In this document: positions 12,828 through 24,470 of the stretch, piece after piece | Layout: each line of letters opens with the position of its first letter | Position numbering within the stretch: position 1 is the first letter of the stretch | Source of the DNA: Celoporthe dispersa | Lineage: Eukaryota; Ascomycota; Sordariomycetes; Diaporthales; Cryphonectriaceae | NCBI GenBank assembly: GCA_016584495.1 | Contig: WAID01000015.1 | Coordinates: forward strand, 1,178,501-1,242,500 | DNA: 64,000 nucleotides | Reading direction: 5' to 3' | Notes under the pieces: model-generated | The model's input: the letters and a program-made list of their open reading frames with translations, nothing else | Database searches by the model: none | What the model was told of the DNA's origin: nothing | Translations under genes and position numbers: made by a program

Positions 12828-13621
12828 TTATCGCGACTTTGCAATAGGCTCCCACGAATCGATCTTTGGCTTGACCCTATAACAAGGTTAGTTCGGCCCT
12901 GAGAGTACCAAGACCGTTGCTTGCTCGTGACATACGTGTTGTATGGCTTGTACGCGCCCCTCGTCTGCGTGTAGTTGGGAATGTGATGCGGCTTGGCCCA
13001 GCTGCGGGCTACCTTGGCCAGGGGATCCACCGTGGGAGGCTGGTCGACGGCATAGGAGATCCATGCGTGCCAGAGGGGCTCGATTTGTGCGCTGTTTGTA
13101 GGTTGCTTCTGTCAGCCTTCGACTGAAGCCCTTTCTTGCCTTTGCAGAGGAGGAGGGGGAGTATCCGGCGTACGGGTCAAAGTCGTGCTTCTTGTAGTCC
13201 ACCCATCGTGTCCGCACTGTGAATCAATCATTCAGCTGTGTTCCTGCTGGTTTCTAGAGTGTATAGAGCAATTTCGTACGGGGAAGCTCATCCGCCATGT
13301 TCTCGTAGTACTTGTTACCGAACTTGTCGGTGCCGATGAGCGTGCCGGCCTTGGTGTCGCCTGTTTTCCGTGTCAGCCTCTCCATGCGGCGTACAAACGC
13401 CTAGTTTTGTATCGTACCAATGTACTGTTCAGGAGGCAGCAGGAGTCAGTCGTTATCTGAAAGCATTAGACGGATCGATGAGGGTCGGACGCACGTTGAG
13501 TTGATGCCAGTATTCCTACATTGCAACAAGTTAGCAGAGGGCCACGGCTGAGATAGGCGGATCTATTTACCTTCAGGCCAATCTTGCGAAGATTGCCTAG
13601 CGTTCTCGAAATGGTCGACAT
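12828..13621 (-). CDS. NADH:ubiquinone oxidoreductase subunit NDUFA12 (complex I accessory subunit)
   Basis: This is an accessory subunit of mitochondrial complex I, on the matrix side. Seven exons are needed: 13621-13571, 13515-13495, 13424-13418, 13360-13280, 13216-13174, 13091-12936 and 12876-12828. They join in frame to 135 residues. Family landmarks are GNLRKIGLKEYWHQLNYIGD, GTDKFGNKYYEN, RTRWVDYKK, PLWHAWI and WAKPHHIPNYTQT, ending in KPKIDSWEP. The third exon is only 7 nt (TACATTG), flanked by full GT..AG introns of 70 and 57 nt. All introns are 54-82 nt. Six introns in a 408-nt coding sequence is dense. The gene is divergent from PGS1, with 326 bp between starts. Confidence 0.9.
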
Positions 13622-13947
13622 CTTTGCGGTGGTCCAATTGACAGGAAATCGTGGAGGTGCTGTCCCTAGAAGGAGGAGGGAGGTCGTGATGCGACCGATG
13701 ATGTTGCGGTGCTTTGCACACCAGCGTTCCCGGCGGGCAGAGCAAGTGGGTCCAGCCACACGACCATCAAATCGCAGAGCTCAAAAGGTCAGCGCAGTAC
13801 GTACCTCGACCCCTGCCAGGATTTCAGGACATCGCGATCTCGACCTCACGACAGCCAGTATTTCTCACAACCATCCTCCTGCTCCTCACCCACACGCCTC
13901 TCAACTTCGACTGAGAGTGGTCGAACCCCTGCAACTCCACAACGGCA
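13622..13947. promoter_or_regulatory. Bidirectional promoter region between NDUFA12 and PGS1
   Basis: These 326 bp separate the ATGs of two divergently transcribed mitochondrial genes and must contain both promoters and 5' leaders. No clear TATA box is seen, which is usual for housekeeping genes. Shared regulation is an inference from the layout. Confidence 0.55.
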
Positions 13948-15545
13948 ATGCTCACAAGGAGCGCTGTCACGAGATGCGGCGCTTTTAGAAGAGCTAGGAA
14001 ACCCTTTTCCTTCACCCCGAACCTTGGAGCTGCAAAACTGCAGCACGCCCGCCAATATGCGACGGCCGGCACAGCAGCCCATGCCTCGAGCACGATGAGC
14101 TCTGCTGGCATGCTGGCGCCCTTTATCAGCGAGCTGGACAGACTAGCACCGTCGTTCTCCATCCACGGCTCGCAGATCCAGATCCTTCAGTCTCCCGCCG
14201 ACTTCTACGATACGCTCAAGGACAAGATCCGCAAGGCAGAGAGGCGTATCTTCCTGTCGACATTGTACATTGGCAAGTCGGAGCTGGAGCTCATCTCGAT
14301 CCTGCAGGAGGCCTTGAGGAAGAACCCGAACCTGAAGCTCAGCATCCTGACTGACGCGCTGCGCGGGACCAGGGAGGCCCTCAGCCATCCTGCGCGTCAC
14401 TTCTGGCACCACTGGTCGAGGAATTTGGTCTGGACAGGGTCGAGATCCGCATGTACCATACGCCCAACCTAACAGGCCTGCGGAAGAAGTATATACCCAA
14501 ACGGATCAACGAGGGCTGGGGCCTGCAGCACATGAAGCTCTATGGCTTCGACGATGAGATCTTGCTCTCTGGGGCCAACCTCTCCACAGATTACTTCACG
14601 AATCGACAAGACCGTTACCACCTGTTCTCGTGCAAGGATATCACAGACTTCTTCTGGGGGCTTCAGAGTGCCGTGGCCACTCTCAGCTTCAGGATTGAGC
14701 CCTCGAAATCTGCAGCTGGATTCGAGAAGGTCTGGCCCGCTGAGAATGCTGCGCCCTCACCGCTTGACAGCCCGAAGGAATTCGTGTCGAAAGCTACATC
14801 ACGGATCGAGCGCCTGATTTTACCACCAAAACCATCACTACCATCACCTCAAAGAGCAGATCACGATACGACTGTCTATCCGTTGGCTCAGATGACACAG
14901 CTCCTATCACCAGACACCTCGACAGAACTGCCAGCCATCACCCACATACTCAAGACTCTAGCCCTACCCGCATTCTCCAACTCTTCCTGGACGTTCACTG
15001 CCGGCTACTTCAACCCGGCGCCCTCACTCACCAAACTCTTACTCTCCACTGCCTCCCACCACAACGTTGTCATCACTGCCTCTCCCTTCGCCAACGGCTT
15101 TTTCCAGTCCAAGGGTGTCTCAGGTATGCTTCCTGATGCATATACCCTCCTCGCCCGGAACTTTCTCCGCGATGTCCACACACGTAAGAAAGACCTCGCC
15201 ATCACTCTAAAAGAGTGGCGGAAGGGAACAGTCAACGAGCCTGGCGGCTGGACGTACCACGCAAAGGGGCTCTGGATAACCCTGCCCTCCGAATCCAGCC
15301 CTTCCTTGAGTCTCGTGGGAAGCTCGAACTACACGAAACGAAGCTACTCGCTCGACCTCGAAGCCAACGCGATGATTCTAACGCGCAATGAGGACCTCAA
15401 GAAGAGGCTGGGCGATGAGCAGCGGTGGTTGCAGGAGCATGCAACAGAGGTCACCAGGGATGACTTTGCGAGGACGGAGAGGAGGGTGAGCTTGAAGGTG
15501 CGGGCTGCGATGTGGATTGTTTCGCTCGTTGGCGGAGCTCTCTGA
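13948..15545 (+). CDS. PGS1: CDP-diacylglycerol--glycerol-3-phosphate 3-phosphatidyltransferase (phosphatidylglycerophosphate synthase), with frame break
   Basis: It makes phosphatidylglycerophosphate, the committed step to cardiolipin in mitochondria. The N-terminus (MLTRSAVTRCGAFRRARK) is a mitochondrial presequence. Two phospholipase-D-type HKD motifs are present: HMKLYGFDDEILLSGAN and YHAKGLWI followed by VGSSNYTKRSYSLDLEAN. The coding sequence shifts frame near 14384-14390. Upstream ILTDALRGTREALS reads in one frame, and the conserved PSCASLLAPLVEEFG continues one base off. Restoring one missing base (a C in AGCCATCC) gives 532 residues with uninterrupted homology. This is probably a sequence error, since loss of this enzyme would be severe; otherwise a recent pseudogene. 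No intron fits the break. Confidence 0.88.
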
Positions 15546-17785
15546 GCCAAAACACCTTGCCAAGCCTTCACACAATGATTGTCCCGTCTTGTATGGTCCC
15601 CCGCGAGACTCGTCTCCGAAGGCAAGTTCCCGGCACTTATGCGCCTTTGTCACCCGAAACGAGAGCTGCGTCTGCTTCCGGTTGAGAAATGAATAAATCG
15701 GTCATTTCCCTTCCCGGAACTTCTCTTATTGGCAAGGATTAAGTGCCTCGGCGCCGAAAGATTCGTCGATGGAATGCTTCTGCCTACCACCCTTGGAGAT
15801 GATCTCGGGTTAAGACTCAAGCTGCTCGGAGACGCGGCCACGCAGAGATGCCCGTGTCCTCTTTTTTATCTTGGTGACTCCACATAATGGTTACTGGACT
15901 TGCACCTTCGAGGACTAAGGGTGGCTTGTCACCCTACAGCAGCTCAGTCATTGGGTCACTGCTCTGCTCTAGGTCCCTCATGGCCCCGAGGATCACTGCC
16001 CACAGGACCACGTTCAGGATCCTCATCAATGAGTCGCCAGCATGGCCGAATCTAGGAAATATTGTAGGACTTCAATACTGATACAGCGCGGCATCGTTCC
16101 ATTTTGCAGCCCACATGCAAATGATCTCCCCGATCGCTTGGAGTATCATGCAGGACCCAGGGTCCGACGATAACGCCGAGTCTTCACTGGACTTGGCACG
16201 AGTGATCAAGGGACCACCCACTCCCTGGGTCCTCTGGAGAAGAGGGTTTGTGCGGGCCAAGCGCCATGCTCATTCCGTTCATCAGCTTTTTCAGCTTTGA
16301 TAATTATTGGTACCATCACAAATCCGTCAATTTGATCAGGCAAGCTTGCGAAGCATGCGTTGTGACAACGATAAGGATACCACCAGCACAATAGCGTGCT
16401 GACATGCCTTCTTTGCCCAGGAAGGGCGTATCTTACGAACCACCACCAGAGACGAGCGTAAACAAGGAGGGCCGGGTCTGTTGCCTTTCAGGTTAAGTGT
16501 ATGCGCGTGGCTTCGTCACAAACACACCAGCTAGTCACGATGCAGTCAACTCGAAAGGAAATGTTCCCAACGCCTCAGGACAGGACAAATTGTTGGGCCA
16601 ATGCTTTTTGTTGCCGGCAGCCTGACGCAGCCCACACCATACGCCATAAACAGGTACTCCAGAGTTTCAATTGCAACCCCTCTGCAGTTGTGTCGCAGTT
16701 CCAGTAGACTTGCCGTGCCACGACCGCGCGGCAACTACCGCTCTCCTACAGGAGAGTGACAACCGTTGCAAAAAAAAATACCATATCCCGTCCAGGGGGG
16801 TGCATCCGGATAGACGACGTTCCGACGCCTCCTAGCGGGACCGGATTCGACCGACCCAAACAACGAGGCGCCATACTACGCCTATAAGTGGCCCATATTT
16901 GGTTTGTTTAGTCACGCTCCCTGCTTTACCGTCCACTGCATCCGAACTAGGAAATCCTCACCATCTGCTTTGTGGACCTGCAAGGTCGACGGCCATCCTG
17001 GATTCCATCTTCTCGAAGGAACATGGCAATGTTGATTCCTCCTCCCTTGCAACGTGCTGGTTGCTACACATCCGTGCTGACAAGGCCACGCGAAAACCCC
17101 ACCACATCGTTGCGCCTTCCTTGGTCTACCTGCCTATCTGGAGATGCTCATCTGCTCACCTAGTAGTACTTAGCATACACCTACTCGCCTGCATAATCCT
17201 TCGGGATGACCATTCATTTCAGACCCCGCGAAAGATGCCACGTTCAAGTCATATGGCCTCCAGGATTCAATGCTTTGGTTCCGGCTCCTTGAGCAGTTTC
17301 AGCCAATAGTCGTTTCAACCGCAGACAAAAGAGCTCCGGAAACCAAACATCCCGTCCCTGAATTTACACTACGCCTTTTAGTCCTCCCGCTCGAGTGGGG
17401 TGTACACCGAGAGTCTCCATCATCACCATAGCTTATCCTCGAGTTTTTTTCTTTCTTTTCTTTTGTTCATGCCGAGGCGCTGAGAAGGTGATGATCCGTC
17501 TCCAGGACGTCAGATCCCGGGTCCCGAAGATCTACGCTGAGGATTTGTTTCATAAACAAAGCGACGGTCCGGTAGGGGGAGTTGTTCTGGTTCCATGGAT
17601 CTGAACATCCATCCACGATCTCTACCTACCCCTCAAGCAGCACGAAGACTCCGACCAGCGTACTGAGATAACACGCGTAGAAGCTTGTTTTTTCTCTTTC
17701 GGAATCTCTGTCATTATCCCGTACATTCATCTTTTCAGAAGCTCCCATGGATGGTCCTGACCGCCATCATCCGTCCTGGTTGAAA
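15546..17785. other. Intergenic region, 2.2 kb
   Basis: No gene, tRNA or repeat is supported. The last few hundred bases, including a T-rich stretch at 17440-17466, are the likely promoter of the secreted-protein gene that follows. Confidence 0.5.
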
Positions 17786-18750
17786 ATGTCTCGCCTCAAG
17801 GTCTTGAACCTCACCGCCGCCGCAACACTCCTTCTCTCTTCCTTCTTGGTGTCGACCGCGGCCCAAGACGCATGCACCTCGAGCAGCCAGCCGAACCCCA
17901 TAGCGCAGCAGTACGCCGAATCCGTCACTGGAACCCTGAATGCCACGCTCGCTATCGTCCCGATACCACTTGACACAGCAAGGAAACTTATTCCCGCACA
18001 ATATACTATCCTCGAGGGTGCCTACCGCGACCTGCTGCCGAGCTTCCCGGCGGACATGTATCCCGTCTTGATGCAGGCAGGCTTGGACCATGACATACAG
18101 CTTGCTGCGGCCAGCTATACCCTACCAGACTTCCAAGTGAGTACAATAAAGCATGGTGGGTGACCACATCATCGCTGACAGAAAACCCACAGCGTGCAGG
18201 CTGGTCCTTCCCCTTCGTCGACCTGCTCGGCGACGGCTTCTCGTCCTTCACGTGGGCACCGGCCCAGATGATCAGCGCGTCCAACGAGATAGCCGTCAAC
18301 GGCTCCAGAGACTACGGCACCGTCGTCTTCCCAGCAACATTCGAACCAGGCTGCGACGCCTATGACAACCGGCCTAACGGCTCTGTCTACTTTTCCGGCA
18401 ACGCGACCGACAGCTCGGGCACATACGCTACCCTAGAGTTTTCTCCCCTGGCACAGGATACCACCAGCCCGTACCCGACAGCTTTCTACCAGAACGTCAC
18501 GAACCAGCCCATCTTCGCGAACGGGTCGCTCTGTGACAACCAGATCCGCCTGTTCAACTCGACGCTCAGCCAGGGACAGTTCGCGCCGGTGCCGGTGAAA
18601 GGCACCATCTTATCGAACCTTCCACCTTTGGATGCTAGTGCTGGTGTAGGCGATGTGTTTGGCATCTTGATTGATACCCCCTTTATAGAGTACAACGGGC
18701 TAGAGTGTCCATCGCTGCAGGGCTACTCAGGGACCGGGTCTGGGGACTGA
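17786..18750 (+). CDS. Secreted protein of unknown function
   Basis: Two exons (17786-18136 and 18193-18750, 56-nt GTGAGT intron) encode 302 residues. I start at 17786, which has an AAAATGTC context and is followed directly by a good signal peptide (ATLLLSSFLVSTAAQ). The in-frame ATG at 17747 would put a hydrophilic stretch in front of it. The mature part has at least seven N-x-S/T sites and the motifs LAIVPIPLDTARKLIP and LLGDGFSSFTWAPAQMI. The overall pattern recalls fungal acetoacetate-decarboxylase-like extracellular proteins, but I see no decisive catalytic lysine motif and do not assign that function. The gene is intact and is followed by the acetylesterase gene on the other strand. Confidence 0.7.
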
Positions 18751-19373
18751 TAGGTCATATTCCGGTGTCATTATCTTTCTAATTTTGTTTCTTCCAGCAT
18801 TTTGATACCTCAGCATATATTCTGGCACCCCTTTCCACGCCATTGCTGGCACTATGGTTTCTCCAGCAAACTATAACATCAACAGCAAGGGGCAAGTGGC
18901 AACGATTTTCTCCACTGAGCATTTGAGTTTTTTTTGGGTTCATTATGGTATATATTTCATACAAGCATGGCGAACGCTAGCTATATATAGTCATGTTCAA
19001 TGACTAGAACGCGGCCCAAAGGAGCTTGAAAATGAGACACAGAGATGGCAAAACCAACAGATTTCGGGCAACCCTCTAATAGTTCGTTCCGTACAAGACA
19101 GGCTTCCGAGATCGACAGTAACGTTGTCCCAGGGCACCACCACCAAGCTGATCCATCCAATTCCGGAGGCGCTGCGACCGCTCGACCTCGGAGCGATGCA
19201 GCGCCCACTTTAGCAATGACACCCTGCTGAAGGTCGGCCAGCAATGGAGTGGTCGGATGGACATGAAGAGACCAAGTAGTATTATCTTTGAGGTGCGCCA
19301 CCATCATAAATCACGGAGAGAGGCCTCGAAGGCAGAAGCAACGCTCATCAGAGACCATCCATGCCTTCCGGCT
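18751..19373. other. Intergenic, convergent 3' region
   Basis: 3' ends of two secreted-protein genes. A TATATATA tract lies at 18981-18990 with no gene obviously attached to it. Nothing else was recognised. Confidence 0.5.
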
Positions 19374-20513
19374 CTAGATCAATGCCGAGACCGTGCTGTT
19401 CCACGTGAGGCAGTCTCCCAGGTCGGTGGCCTCCAGCGAGGCCGTGGAATTGATCGCTGCTGCACCCAGGGCACTTGTGCCACACTTGATGCCCAGGACA
19501 AAAGCGCCAGCCACGAGATTAGCCAGATACGGTGCCGTGTGCTGCATTGGTCTCAGAAGTCAGCAACGCAGATCTCTATTTGTCCGGATTCAAGACAGGG
19601 CAGGAAGGGGGTCTTGGTGTAGCTGGCTTCTTGTCTCCAAACGGTACTTACGGTGTGGTCAATCGGGAAGTTCTCATCGGTGACGGTGGCGCCCAGGTTG
19701 TCCTCAAGCTGGGCAGTGTAGTCACCGTGCGAGACGAAGTAGACGCCGGCCGACGGTCCACCCAAGACCTGCGTGGCATACCTAGTTGGCGAGCGATTAT
19801 TATCAGCCGGCAGGCCTTGAACCCGCGAGACGGTGGCGCACAACAGGCCTCAGTAATGATTTTGCAACTCACCACGTGTAGTACTCGAAGCGGTTAGGAA
19901 CCCAGGTGAAAGTGCCCGTCTCCCATGGGTTGTCTGGGGTCGCGGAGCTGAGGATCACCTTTGCGCCCTTGTCGAGATACATCTGCGACGCCATCTCGAG
20001 ATATGCAGGGAAGGTGTAGATGGTCTCGTTGACGCCGTCGTATTCCGAGTAGCATACTTCGTCGCCCTGGCCGGGGCAGTCGGTGCGGCCATCGTCGTCG
20101 GAGAGGCTGCCGCCGTCGTTGTGGCCGAGCTCGATCACAACCCACTTTGATGTTGAACTCGTGGGTTAGAAATACGATTGTCTCAGAGACAAACGGAAGA
20201 AAAGAAAGAGACAAGAGTGGGTATGTATCCTGAGATGAGTACTCACATCTCCTGACGAGAGCTCATCTGCTATCGCCTGGAAGCGCCCTTCTCTCCAGTA
20301 AGAACGAGCCGACCGTCCCGCCACCGCCTCGTTGTTCACAACATACTCAGACACATCAAACGAGTACTGCAGATATTGGCCCCAGCCTTCGGTGCCGGTC
20401 CCGCCGCCGCCTGCAGCCATAGTACTGTCTCCGGCCAGCCAGATGTTGGTCACGGCCAGTACGCTCGGCACAAGGCTGAGCAGGCCTGGCAAGACGGTTG
20501 GTGAGTAGCGCAT
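19374..20513 (-). CDS. Secreted rhamnogalacturonan acetylesterase, SGNH/GDSL family (CE12)
   Basis: It removes acetyl groups from the rhamnogalacturonan backbone of pectin, outside the cell. Exons 20513-20247, 20144-19873, 19781-19652 and 19541-19374 encode 278 residues. The start at MRYSPTVLPG gives a signal peptide; the upstream in-frame Met would add a Lys-rich run from the CT tract and is unlikely. Catalytic blocks are: block I IWLAGDSTM (nucleophile Ser), the Gly block with NNEAVAGRSARSY, block III VVIELGHNDGG, and block V DHTHTAPYLA (catalytic Asp and His), which is formed exactly at the last splice junction. All conserved residues are present, so the enzyme should be active. A TATA box lies ~200 nt upstream. 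Confidence 0.9.
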
Positions 20514-20578
20514 CTTTTTTTTTTCTTCTTCTTTTCTTTCTGTCTTCTTTCTCTTTCTTCTTTTCTCCACGTTCAACG
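20513..20578 (-). repeat. Polypyrimidine (CT) tract before the acetylesterase start
   Basis: The coding strand is A/G-rich here (plus strand T/C-rich, 20514-20569) immediately before the ATG. Such tracts are common in fungal leaders. It creates an open frame of Lys/Arg/Glu codons that should not be mistaken for an N-terminal extension. Confidence 0.5.
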
Positions 20579-20711
20579 CTTTAGTGATAATAAAGCAATA
20601 GTATCAGAACCTGAGAGCAGCTTCAATAATTCTGCAAAAAAAAAAGTAAAGCGTGGTGCTGACCTGTCCCAGACAAGTTTTGATTCCGGCAGTTCATGCC
20701 CCCTTGCTAGG

Positions 20712-20720
20712 ATTTATATA
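20712..20720 (-). promoter_or_regulatory. TATA box of the acetylesterase gene
   Basis: On the minus strand TATATAAAT lies about 200 nt upstream of the ATG at 20513. Confidence 0.5.
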
Positions 20721-21860
20721 ATAACAGCCCGTTATGGGCTTCGACATTAATTAAACCATCGCCTCATTGACTTCTTTGATCTCGGTTTTCAGCCTCCGCA
20801 GGACATGAGATAGTCAAGTCGCAGACGCGGTACCAAACTTGCGGAATGGACGAGAAGAACAAAGTTCCTAGGTTGTGTGATACGTCAGAAGTTCCGACCT
20901 GACCAAAGATGTGCAGTAGGTTATGCATACGACGATGCGGATTTACCCGCAAATCTTCAATTCTCCCACCATTCACGATGCCCATAGGGTTCTCCTGGGG
21001 TTGCCATATGCCGGTACTGAGGGTGATCCGGGGAAAAGGAATGATTGTCCAGGTGATCGATTGACTTTCCCGTCTGGGCAAACCCGTGTGGGCATTGGGG
21101 CAGGTCGCCCCTCACCCAGCCGGAGTATGCGTCCAAATGCCGCCAATGAAGAGTTGCAATGTTGGTCTGAGACCCAAACAGGCCAGGGCACAAAGCACGG
21201 AGGGTCACTCGAATCAGGAACACAGCTATGTCGCCTAACCCACCTGCACAATACAGATGCAATCTTGTTGTGGAGTCTCCGAAGCCACCAACCGCCCCCA
21301 CTCACAACTACAACAGCAACTTGCCTCAACAGCCCGACGGAGATTTCACCCTCAAGCCTCCTTCAAGACCTGACGCCTTGGCAGCCAGCTGCGGCTCCAG
21401 CGGTAAACGTCCAAATAAGCATAAAAACATAATGTACCTAAATGCTTGTATAAACCCGACGGTTTGCCATATTTTTGACGCATTATAGTCAAGCCTCGTT
21501 CCAAGCAGCATGAATAACTGCCACGCATATATCAGAGCATGCGTGTTTTTAAGTTGCTTCTTGTTGTGTCCAACCCGCATAATCTAGTGCTATGTTGAAT
21601 TGAATGGCGTGAGGAAAAATAAAATGGTATCTATTCAACAATAAAATATGGTATATGCTGGTTTCATTATAAATATCCCAACTTCCCTGGTTCTCCCCTC
21701 GCCCCCTCCCCCCCACATCAGAACTTCATCAAGACCCAAGATCACACACCTCGTTTGTGCCGTGACAAACAAGGACCAATCTGATAGCCACACGTGGCCC
21801 GCGGTGGCTGTCCTGATTCCTCTAGATAAGGAGCAATGCTCCGAAACACATGCACACAGT
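20721..21860. other. Intergenic region, 1.1 kb
   Basis: Contains the distal promoter of the acetylesterase and the 3' side of the aspartic-protease-like gene. Open frames here are unstructured. Confidence 0.5.
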
Positions 21861-23810
21861 TTACTCCAGTTCGGCCCTGAACTCGTTCGAAGCCAGCAGT
21901 TCTGACCGCCGCTCGGCGTCCGCCCCGGTTGACGCCAACAGCTCCGACCTCCGCTCGTTGTCCTGTCCCGAGAAGAGCTCGGCCGTATTGGGCGTGCCGT
22001 TCTGGTTGTTGTGCTTGGCGGCGGCCTCGTCGTACGGCGAGAGCTCGCTGTTCGGGTTGTCCGAGTAGCTGGGAGCGGCCCCCCGGCAGCCTGCAGCGGG
22101 TCTTCAGCCCTCCTGCGCCTGAGGAAGAACCAGATGCCGGCCCCGACAAGCGCCACACCCGCGACGGCGCCGATGGCGATGCCGGCGATGGCACCGCCCG
22201 AGACGGTGTCGTTGTTGGGGACGGAGGTCGAGCCGCCCTGCGATCCCGAAGTTCCTGACTCCGTCGAGGGCGAGGTGCTCGTGCAGACGCTCGAGTCCTC
22301 GAGAACGTTGCTGGCCTCGTCGACGGCGACGAGCGTCTCGCTGTTGCTCTGGGAGTTGGCGGCCCAGACGGTGAACTCGCCCGCGTCCAGGTTCACCATG
22401 ACGTAGACAAAGGTCATGAAGTGGCGGCACATGCGGAGCGGGTAGCCGTCGGTGGCGACGGAGTTGATGAGGAGGTCGGACTGGCTGTTGTTCTGCTGGA
22501 ACAGCCCGGTGTCGTCGTCCATGAAGACGCTAGGGACGATGAACTGGTCGTTGGTGACGGTCACGGAGGGGCCGCCCTTGATCGTGACATCTATATCTCC
22601 CGAGAATCTGTGTCATTGTCAGCGTCCTGATTCTTCCTTCTTCTCTCTCCCTCTCTCTCTTGTTCTCTTATCAGGTGAGGTGCGAACGTACGGTGTATCG
22701 TCCTCCAGGTACAGCGAGTCCCAGAAGTTGAGACCGGTAGACCGCATAGCACTTGTACCCGCATATTCGTAGAAGCTGGTATAGTTTGTGTAGTAGGCAA
22801 AGTTCTCGAAGTAGTCATAGTCGGACATGTCGAACATGCCCGGGCAGCCAAGATCGATGCAGCCGGTGAGTTTTGTCGCAGACTCGTCGTCGCTCGTGGT
22901 ATCAAAGAGGCTGGCTGTCGTGCCGTTGTGGAAGAAGAGGCTCAGCTCTGATATCTCCACCGACAGCCCCCACAGGCAGGCCGTGTAGTTCAGCTTGCCG
23001 GTATAGTTGCTCGTGGCCGATCCCGAGATCTTGTTCTCGTCGTAGCCACCAAAGACAAGGCTCCCGTTGGACGTGCCGGTCGTCCCGTCCTCGCCCCAGA
23101 AGAAAGAGTAGGTGCGCGAGGCGATCATATTGTTGGCCTTGAGTTCGTTCAGGAACGTCGAGTTGGGCCCGAGCCCGATCACGGCCTGCGGATAGTAGAA
23201 CTGCTCTTGCCAGTCATTGAGCGGGACGCCAAAGGTAAAGTTCGACAGGGCGGTATCCTCATTCAGGTTCCAGATGTCACTGTAGATGGAGGTGGATGGG
23301 AAGGGGCTTGGGTCGGTCGCTGTGGCATCCGAGTCGCCCTGCTTCTGCGTCTTGGAGGAAACCGGGTCGTAGGCGCCGCCTCTTCTTGAAATACAAGCAG
23401 TCTGGCTTTCACTTGAGAGCGCATCGCACAGGTTGGTCGAGTCATAGAGAAGACTGTTGTTCCATCTGGGCAGGCGAGATGTCAGCAGTTGGTTCGCGGA
23501 CGCAGCAAGCAGTGAAGAGAAGAGGACAGAAAGAGAAAGGAAGAAAAGAAAAAAGAAAACCAACTTACGGGTAGGGCATGAAAGCAAAATCTTGTGCTGG
23601 TGTTCCCACGCTGATCGCCACGCCCCTCACTTGTGCATTGTTTGGTGAGTTGGCGACAGTGACGTTGGAGATGACTGCAGATATGGGCGTGGGAGTACAT
23701 TGTGATGATGATTCTGTCGAGCTCGAAGACTGTGCCACCGCAGTGCTCGGGAAGTATGCCGCTGCGAGTATGACCACACCGCAGAAACGTGCGACCGAAG
23801 CGTCCATCAT
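21861..23810 (-). CDS. Membrane-anchored aspartic-protease-like protein, catalytic motif absent, with frame break in the tail
   Basis: Exons 23810-23569, 23465-22692 and 22607-21861 encode about 587 residues once one base is restored. Order: signal peptide; a lumenal A1-peptidase-like fold (VGTPAQDF, AVIGLGPNSTFLNEL, GSLVFGGYD); a Ser/Thr-rich stalk; a Gly-rich transmembrane helix (GAIAGIAIGAVAGVALVGAG, then FFLRRRR); a short cytosolic tail. Neither DTG/DSG active-site triad is present where expected (FAFMPYPWNNS replaces the first), so protease activity is doubtful; a wall or sensor role is possible. The tail is out of frame after a C6 run at 22079-22084 (G6 on the coding strand). With one more G it continues to a stop at 21861 and contains two copies of ERRSELLAS. 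The uncorrected frame runs to 21635 with low-complexity sequence. Confidence 0.75.
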
Positions 23811-24462
23811 GTTTTCTACTTTCCTTTTTTTCCCTCCTCCCCCTTCTGAGATTGAATGACTCAGATCAGAGCGAGCGCACACATACACACATACACACGC
23901 AGAGCCCCAACAGCACAAGGAGGAGCTTCAGAGGTCGTGAAGATCGCCCCGGCGGGGGAAATAAGAAAAAGAAAGAAAAAAAAAGAGGAAGCACGCGAGC
24001 TGGGTCAGAAAACGAATGTCAAGATGGAGAAACCCGGCAAGAGGCTCTCTGGTATTTGCGTGACCCTCTGACGCAGGTCCTACCTCTTATTTCAGGGTGC
24101 ATAGGGCATCTCTGTTCTGTCTGTCTGGAAGGATTTGGGACCCGCTTCTTCGAAAGACGATCGCCCGCAGCGTCAAACCTGCGCCTGGCCTTGTTTTTTT
24201 TTCTCTCTTTTCTTTTTCTCTCCCTCCCTTCCTTTACTTTTTCTTCCTACTCTCTCTTCCTCACTACGGAGTAAAGTGTCTGCCTGTCAGATCGTTAACA
24301 AGGATCGACCAGACACCGCCCCACATTGTGATCAAGGTCCTCCCTCCATGTGTACCACACAGTAGTGGTGAGGAAACCGGCATTTCTGTGGCACAGGTCC
24401 CAACAGCAGATGAGCCGGAAGGGGGGCTGGCTCTTTCTCTGGAAAGTTTTATTCTGATGCAT

Positions 24463-24470
24463 ATATAAAG
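24463..24470 (+). promoter_or_regulatory. Orphan TATA-like box
   Basis: TATATAAAG begins at 24463. Downstream only short frames without motifs are seen, so it either drives a non-coding transcript or is chance. Confidence 0.25.

Noticed and set aside
20511..20576. N-terminal extension MNVEKRRKRKKTERKEEEKKK of the acetylesterase
   Set aside because: It is translation of a CT tract in the leader and would place a charged block before the signal peptide.
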